A stretch of DNA of 52,402 bases. Origin: Ramlibacter sp. Its GTDB lineage: Bacteria > Pseudomonadota > Gammaproteobacteria > Burkholderiales > Burkholderiaceae_C. Where the stretch lies: assembly GCA_028292245.1 (NCBI GenBank), contig JAQGMS010000090.1:1-52402 (forward strand), given 5' to 3'. The notes beneath the pieces were generated by a model. The model was not told where the DNA came from and ran no database searches. It saw only the letters and a program-made list of their open reading frames with translations. Made by a program: the position numbers and the translations under genes. Below are positions 48,835-52,402 of the stretch, one piece after another; within the stretch, counting starts at the first letter, position 1; every line of letters starts with the position of its first letter.

Positions 48835-49497
48835 TTGTCGCGGCCGACTGTTTCGGAACTGCTGTTCGAATCGTTTTGCGAGGCTCACCGAATTCGCTGC
48901 TTCCGGGTCGCTGCGGGAACTACTCGATCCCCAGACTACGACGTGTTCTTGGGTCGGCGAAAGGTTGTCGTCGAAGTGAAAGAGATCGAGCCAAATTCAA
49001 CTGAAAGGGCCGCACTTGCCGCGGCCAATCGCGGTGAATTTGTCGCAGTTTCAATCACACCAGGCCAGAAGGTTCGCGGCAAGATTTCGGATGCTGGTCC
49101 ACAAATTAAGGCTCGCGCGAAAGGAAGGTCTCCGGGACTGCTAGTTCTGTACGAAGGTTCCTGGCTGCCGAATCATCTAGACGAATACCAAGTGCGGGTC
49201 GCAATGTTCGGCTTTGAGGCAGTGGTGTTCAACGTGCCGAAGGACCCCAGGGCGTCCCCGAATGTTGCGGGTCACAAGTACGGCGGTAGTCGGAAAATGA
49301 CCCCTCACCACAGCACCTCAATCAGCGCTGTCGCAATCCTCAGAGACGGGGAGTCTGGCCCTAGCCTTACTGTCTTCCATAACCCACATGCGAAACTGCC
49401 TTTGTGGGCAGACCGGTTATCCATGCACGGCGTTCAGCAGTGCAAACTTGCCGAGTCGAAGGCAAATACAATTGCCAAATGGGAAGAAGTGCGGTGA
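48835..49497 (+). CDS. Cassette 3: putative PD-(D/E)XK-like nuclease, 220 residues
   Basis: The TTG start at 48835 lies six bases after the GTTAGGC core. Residues 34-53 read PDYDVFLGRRKVVVEVKEIE, which has the Asp and Glu-Val-Lys spacing of a PD-(D/E)XK nuclease active site; a Lys/Gln-containing helix follows (VRGKISDAGPQIKARAKG), as in the restriction-endonuclease-like fold. The rest has alternating strands (LLVLYEGSWLPN, VRVAMFGFEAVVFN). No partner methyltransferase is present. The nuclease assignment rests on a short motif and is tentative. Lower GC than flanks. Confidence 0.6.
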   Translation: MSRPTVSELLFESFCEAHRIRCFRVAAGTTRSPDYDVFLGRRKVVVEVKEIEPNSTERAALAAANRGEFVAVSITPGQKVRGKISDAGPQIKARAKGRSPGLLVLYEGSWLPNHLDEYQVRVAMFGFEAVVFNVPKDPRASPNVAGHKYGGSRKMTPHHSTSISAVAILRDGESGPSLTVFHNPHAKLPLWADRLSMHGVQQCKLAESKANTIAKWEEVR

Positions 49498-49498
49498 G

Positions 49499-49588
49499 AC
49501 CTAACCTGTCCGTCTCCATGGACGCCCACGAGCATCCGCTCCCTGCGGTCGCACTTCTCCGCGGTCGCCAGCTGCGTTTACGTTAGAC
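49499..49588 (+). repeat. attC-like site of cassette 3 (90 bases)
   Basis: Inverse core ACCTAAC (49499-49505), core GTTAGAC (49582-49588). Same length as the attC of cassette 1 and sharing GTCCGTC, CCGCTCCCT, GCGGTCGC and GGTCGCC blocks, hence the two are related. The inverse core pairs with the start of cassette 3 with one mismatch in ten. Confidence 0.8.
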
Positions 49589-49592
49589 CTCT

Positions 49593-49907
49593 ATGGTGAC
49601 TTTTTTACTCTCCGGCATCGGTGCTCTCTTGTTGGCGGCCATTCTGACCAAGTGCTTCGGTTGGAAGGGTGCGTTGGCGGCAGGCATGTCTAGTTTCGCG
49701 GGGGGTCTGCTGTATTGGGCCCGCGAGTTCAATTACTTCCAATCCCCAAACGACGGATCCGTGATCACATACACGGTTTTGTTCGGAGTGCCGACCGCTG
49801 TAGGTATGGGAGTGTTCGCATTGTTAGGTATCGGGATAGGACTGGCACTTCGGGCAGAGTGGAAAGGGGAGAACCCAAATGACAAGTCCTCCGAACGCGA
49901 GGTCTAA
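49593..49907 (+). CDS. Cassette 4: small membrane protein, 104 residues
   Basis: The ATG is four bases after the GTTAGAC core and the stop TAA is inside the inverse core GTCTAAC of its own attC, extreme cassette economy. It has about three hydrophobic helices (VTFLLSGIGALLLAAIL, WKGALAAGMSSFAGGLLYW, FGVPTAVGMGVFALLGIGIG) and a short charged C-tail. No family recognised. It is the last unit of the array. Confidence 0.7.
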   Translation: MVTFLLSGIGALLLAAILTKCFGWKGALAAGMSSFAGGLLYWAREFNYFQSPNDGSVITYTVLFGVPTAVGMGVFALLGIGIGLALRAEWKGENPNDKSSEREV

Positions 49908-49949
49908 CTTGTCAGGCAAGGCGGACGCGGAGCTTGTCCCGGCTTAGTA
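49902..49949 (+). repeat. Decayed attC of cassette 4
   Basis: A perfect inverse core GTCTAAC (49902-49908) complementary over ten bases to the start of cassette 4. The expected GTTRRRY core is missing; CTTAGTAC at 49943-49950 may be its remnant. Only partial stem sequences (GCGGAC and GTCC) remain. The array ends here. Confidence 0.55.
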
Positions 49950-49954
49950 CACCC

Positions 49955-49976
49955 GGGCCAAGGGCCAACTTGGCCC
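49955..49976. repeat. Inverted/direct repeat GGGCCAA-GGGCCAA-C-TTGGCCC
   Basis: Two tandem GGGCCAA units followed by their complement TTGGCCC, giving a strong hairpin just beyond the array. There is no T-run. The following 115 bases to the hslO stop contain nothing I can identify. Confidence 0.5.
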
Positions 49977-50091
49977 ACCGGTGAAAGCATCAGTGCATTG
50001 GCATCCAGGTCCAACAGCCTGTTCGACACGGACTCACCATCGCTTCGCGGCTCGCAGCGCGCTCCCCTATCCGCCTCCCCGGCGCGATTGC

Positions 50092-51069
50092 TCACTGCAC
50101 GATCGGCGCCACCGGCGGCTGGTCGCCGCGCGAAGTGAAAATCTGCGCCGCATCCACCGCATCGAAGCGGTATTGCTGGCCGCAGAAATCGCAGCCCACT
50201 TCGATGTCGCCGCGCTCCGCGATGATGCTTTCCGCCTCCTCGACACCCAGGCTACGGATCATGTTGGCGACACGCTCGCGGCTGCAGGTGCAGGCGAAGC
50301 GCGGCGTCTGCGGCTCGAAGCGCAGCACCTTTTCTTCCCAGAACAGGCGCTGCAGGATAGTGTCCACCTCCAGCTCCAGCAGTTCCTCGCGCTTCAGGCT
50401 GGCGGCCAGGATCGAGATGCGGTTGTAGTGCTCGTTCAGGCCGATCTCGTCCTCGTTGGCCTTGGACACCAGGCTGCCGGCGAGATTGCCCTCGCCTTCC
50501 AGCGGCAGCCGCTGGATCAGCAGGCCCGCGGCCACCTTGCTGTCGGCGGCCAGCACCAGCCGGGTGTCGAGCTGCTCGGACTGCAGCATGTAGTGCTCGA
50601 GCACTTCGCTCAATTTCTCGATCTTCTCGCGCCGGTCCCCGTGCAGCGGCACCACGCCCTGGTACGGCTGCTGCCCGGGGAACTTGTCCTTCGGGTCCAG
50701 CGTGATCGCGCAGCGGCCCTTGTTGCCCACGTTGACCATGTCCGACAGGCGGGCGTTGACGCCGACGTCGCCCACCACCTTGGCCGTGGCGCGCAAGCTG
50801 AAGTCATGCTGCACCTCGGCCACCGCGACCTTGACCGGGCCGTCACCGAAGATCTGCAGCACCAGCGCGCCGTTGAACTTGATGTTCGACTGCATCAGCG
50901 CGCCGGCTGCGGCCATCTCGCCCAGCAGTTCAGCCACCGGTGGCGGCCAGGCCCCGGTGGCGGTGTTGGCCTGCCGCCGCGCCAGCATCTCGGTCCAGGC
51001 ATCGGTCAGGCGCACGATGCTGCCGCGCACCGGCAGGCCGTCGAAGATGAACTTGTGCAGTTCCGACAT
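50092..51069 (-). CDS. hslO: Redox-regulated chaperone Hsp33
   Basis: 325 residues. The N-terminal Hsp33 fold has KFIFDGLPVRGSIVRL and AAGALMQSNIKFNGALVLQ; the C-terminal zinc redox switch has CTCS (about 265) and CDFC (about 297), the CxCx...CxxC arrangement. Oxidation releases zinc and activates holdase function. The ATG at 51069 gives the conserved start; it lies ten bases after the gamma-carbonic anhydrase stop on the same strand. Slightly long tail (QIFTSRGDQPPVAP). Confidence 0.95.
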   Translation of the reverse strand: MSELHKFIFDGLPVRGSIVRLTDAWTEMLARRQANTATGAWPPPVAELLGEMAAAGALMQSNIKFNGALVLQIFGDGPVKVAVAEVQHDFSLRATAKVVGDVGVNARLSDMVNVGNKGRCAITLDPKDKFPGQQPYQGVVPLHGDRREKIEKLSEVLEHYMLQSEQLDTRLVLAADSKVAAGLLIQRLPLEGEGNLAGSLVSKANEDEIGLNEHYNRISILAASLKREELLELEVDTILQRLFWEEKVLRFEPQTPRFACTCSRERVANMIRSLGVEEAESIIAERGDIEVGCDFCGQQYRFDAVDAAQIFTSRGDQPPVAPIVQ

Positions 51070-51079
51070 CGGCGCGCCT

Positions 51080-51604
51080 CTAGCCGATCTTCTTGAAATC
51101 GCGCTGGTAGCGCTTGGCGTTTTCCACGTAGTGTTCCGCCAGGTGCGACAGTAACTTGACCTGCTCGTCGGTGAGCGAACGCACCGCCTTGGCCGGGCTG
51201 CCGACAATCAGCGAGTTGTCCGGGAATTCCTTGCCCTCGGTCACCACGCTGCCGGCGCCGACGATGCAGTTGCGGCCGATCCGCGCCTTGTTCAGGATCA
51301 CCGCCTGGATGCCGATCAGCGAACCATCGCCGATCGTGCAGCCGTGCAGCATGACCTGGTGCCCCACCGTCACGTTGTCGCCGAGCGTCAGTGGCACGCC
51401 GATGTCGGCATGCAGCATCGACTGGTCCTGGATGTTGGTGTTGCGGCCGATGCGGATGGTCTCGGTATCGCCCCGGATCACCACCCCGAACCAGACGCTG
51501 GCGTTTTCACCCAATTCCACCGTGCCGATGACTTCGGCGCTGGGGGCAATCCAGGCCCCCTGCCCCAATTTCGGGGACTTCCCCTCGAGTTCGTAGATCG
51601 CCAT
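51080..51604 (-). CDS. Gamma-carbonic anhydrase family protein (YrdA/CaiE-like)
   Basis: 174 residues of left-handed beta-helix hexapeptide repeats ([29 protein letters not shown]). The metal histidines are in SMLHADIG and [10 protein letters not shown]. Enzyme activity is unproven for most YrdA-like members. It is upstream of hslO on the same strand. On its other side lies the DUF455 remnant. Confidence 0.93.
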   Translation of the reverse strand: MAIYELEGKSPKLGQGAWIAPSAEVIGTVELGENASVWFGVVIRGDTETIRIGRNTNIQDQSMLHADIGVPLTLGDNVTVGHQVMLHGCTIGDGSLIGIQAVILNKARIGRNCIVGAGSVVTEGKEFPDNSLIVGSPAKAVRSLTDEQVKLLSHLAEHYVENAKRYQRDFKKIG

Positions 51605-51645
51605 GAAATTCTTTCGCGTATTGCTTGCAACCTGGAATTGTAGGG

Positions 51646-51779
51646 ATGGAGCTTACCGCCGGGCTGCCGGGCCGGCCGGCCAAACCCGAACTCATCCATC
51701 CATCGAAAGTGCCGCGCCGCTCGCCCTTCAAGCCCGAGGGCCTGGCCGGCACGCCCCCGGAAGGAGCGACGTCTGGTCA
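51646..51779 (+). pseudogene. N-terminal remnant of a DUF455 ferritin-like gene
   Basis: The frame from the ATG at 51646 reads [19 protein letters not shown] and then SKVPRRSPFKPEGLA, the typical pre-core segment of DUF455 proteins (GRPxxPEL...VPxRS...PEGRAAL). The expected LLHAxAHIEFNAI core does not follow; the sequence diverges after PEGLA and runs into the end of an oppositely oriented DUF455 gene. High GC3 like the core genome. This looks like the stump of the native gene, which in related bacteria lies next to the gamma-carbonic anhydrase gene. Confidence 0.6.
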
Positions 51780-52402
51780 TTCTGATTTGGTCAGAGCTTC
51801 AAGTTCTTCTGGGCTGAAGCCTGCCGCCAGCCTCGCCTCCATGTTGAACGGGCCGCGCAAGCGAGGTGCACCGTACTTCTGTGCCAACTCTGCGTACGTC
51901 GCTACCGGATTCAGGCCGCGTTGCTGGCATAGCCAGTTGTACCAGTGGTTCCCTATAGCCACATGGCCAATCTCGTCCCGAAGAATGATGTCGAGAATCT
52001 TGGCGCCATCGAGATCACCTGCTGTGAAGAGCTTCGCCCTGATAGGTGGTGAAGCATCGAGCCCGCGAGCTTCCGCTGTACGGGGTATGAGAGCGATGCG
52101 CGCAAGGATGTCGTGCTTGGTCCGCTCAGCCAAATCCCACAGAGCGTCGTGCGCCGGCAGATCGCCGTACCGGCAGTCCAGTGTCGCCAGATGATCCCGA
52201 AGCAACTCGAAGTGCAGCGCCTCTTCACGGGCCACGCCCATCCACTGCGCGTAGAAAAGGTCGGGCATCCCTTTGAACCGCCAGCAGATTTCCAGAGCGA
52301 GATCTATGGCGTTCAGTTCGATGTGCGCGAGCGAATGAATCAGCGCGGCCCGCCCCTCCTTCGTATGGACGGAACGCTTGGACAGCTCGGTATGGGGCAC
52401 CA
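51777..52402 (-). CDS. DUF455 ferritin-like protein (5' end beyond window)
   Basis: At least 208 residues; the frame is open to the right edge, and the GTG at 52400 is probably internal since family members have about 270 residues with a longer N-terminus. The di-iron helical core is clear: IHSLAHIELNAIDLALEI, MGVAREEALHFELLRDHL, LWDLAERTKHDILARIALIPR (two stretches) and ILRDEIGHVAIGNHWY, each with Glu/His ligands. Function of the family is not established. Third-position GC is visibly lower than in hslO or the anhydrase gene, pointing to acquisition. It faces the plus-strand remnant of a related gene. Confidence 0.82.
   Translation of the reverse strand, partial: VPHTELSKRSVHTKEGRAALIHSLAHIELNAIDLALEICWRFKGMPDLFYAQWMGVAREEALHFELLRDHLATLDCRYGDLPAHDALWDLAERTKHDILARIALIPRTAEARGLDASPPIRAKLFTAGDLDGAKILDIILRDEIGHVAIGNHWYNWLCQQRGLNPVATYAELAQKYGAPRLRGPFNMEARLAAGFSPEELEALTKSE

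Larger units (their letters stand above)
47923..49950 (+). mobile_element. Orphan integron-like gene cassette array (four cassettes, no integrase in window)
   Basis: Units are 47923-48427, 48428-48822, 48823-49582 and 49583 to about 49950. Each begins TTRRRY-like, has one plus-strand gene starting within about 5-12 bases of that core, and ends in an attC-like element. The first ten bases of a unit are complementary to the inverse core of its own attC: GTTATCC with GGATAAC (unit 2), GTTAGGCCTC with GAGACCTAAC (unit 3, one mismatch), GTTAGACCTC with GAGGTCTAAC (unit 4, perfect). Base composition is clearly lower in GC than the flanks. No tyrosine recombinase is encoded nearby. Confidence 0.82.

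Noticed and set aside
49904-50095. Minus-strand 63-codon frame between the array and hslO
   Set aside because: It overlaps the decayed attC and the GGGCCAA hairpin, and has no start signal or recognisable sequence.

Overview
This is GC-rich chromosomal DNA from a betaproteobacterium of the order Burkholderiales, most likely Comamonadaceae (Ramlibacter/Variovorax/Polaromonas type). The evidence is protein similarity recognised by eye: a Bug/TctC-type binding protein, BamC, a RoxA-type cupin and CaiB-type CoA transferases. The gene pairing bamC-MBL hydrolase and the order pyrG-kdsA-eno-ftsB point the same way. Most of the window is tightly packed core genome with 1-4 base start/stop overlaps. 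Accessory DNA is concentrated at 47.6-50.0 kb and at the right edge.

Layout. 1-3.2 kb (minus): response regulator, sensor kinase and an HtrA/DegP protease (cut by the left edge). A matching CTTAG-N6-CTTAA repeat lies upstream of both the regulator and the protease. 3.2-7.9 kb: a dispersed palindromic repeat, a cytoplasmic trypsin-like peptidase, and divergent from it a circularly permuted ATP-grasp/alpha-E fusion followed by a transglutaminase-like protein. 7.9-13.9 kb: a RidA-family gene broken by one stop codon, then a PadR-controlled fatty/aromatic acid operon (periplasmic binding protein, FadH-like reductase, acyl-CoA ligase) with palindromic operators placed on its promoter. 13.9-21.6 kb: TetR regulator, complete ABC importer, cyclase-family hydrolase and fumarylacetoacetase, convergent with a second acyl-CoA ligase. 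21.6-28.6 kb (minus): parE, acetyltransferase, lytic transglycosylase, degenerate GGDEF protein and parC, headed by a LexA-type SOS box. 28.6-34 kb: a deleted MFS pseudogene, a 43-residue membrane protein, an SDR, a methyltransferase, and a CoA transferase/enoyl-CoA hydratase/Bug-protein operon. 34-47.6 kb: housekeeping genes dapA, bamC, an MBL hydrolase, roxA-like, SlyD-like PPIase, dut, coaBC, pyrG, kdsA, eno, ftsB, pnuC and a NadR-type kinase.

47.9-49.95 kb is the most unusual part. It holds four small promoterless-looking genes in one orientation, each beginning a few bases after a TTRRRY-type core and each followed by an attC-like element whose RYYYAAC end is complementary to the start of the same unit. 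This is the signature of integron gene cassettes. No integrase gene is present in the window and both flanks are core genes (nadR-like and hslO), so this looks like an orphan cassette cluster. The cassette proteins are a 134-residue protein, a 97-residue protein, a 220-residue PD-(D/E)XK-like putative nuclease and a 104-residue membrane protein.

The right edge (50.1-52.4 kb) carries hslO, a gamma-carbonic anhydrase, an N-terminal remnant of a DUF455 ferritin-like gene on the plus strand, and an intact-looking but lower-GC DUF455 gene on the minus strand that runs off the window. This suggests replacement of the native gene by an acquired one. No tRNA, rRNA, CRISPR array or complete insertion sequence was seen.
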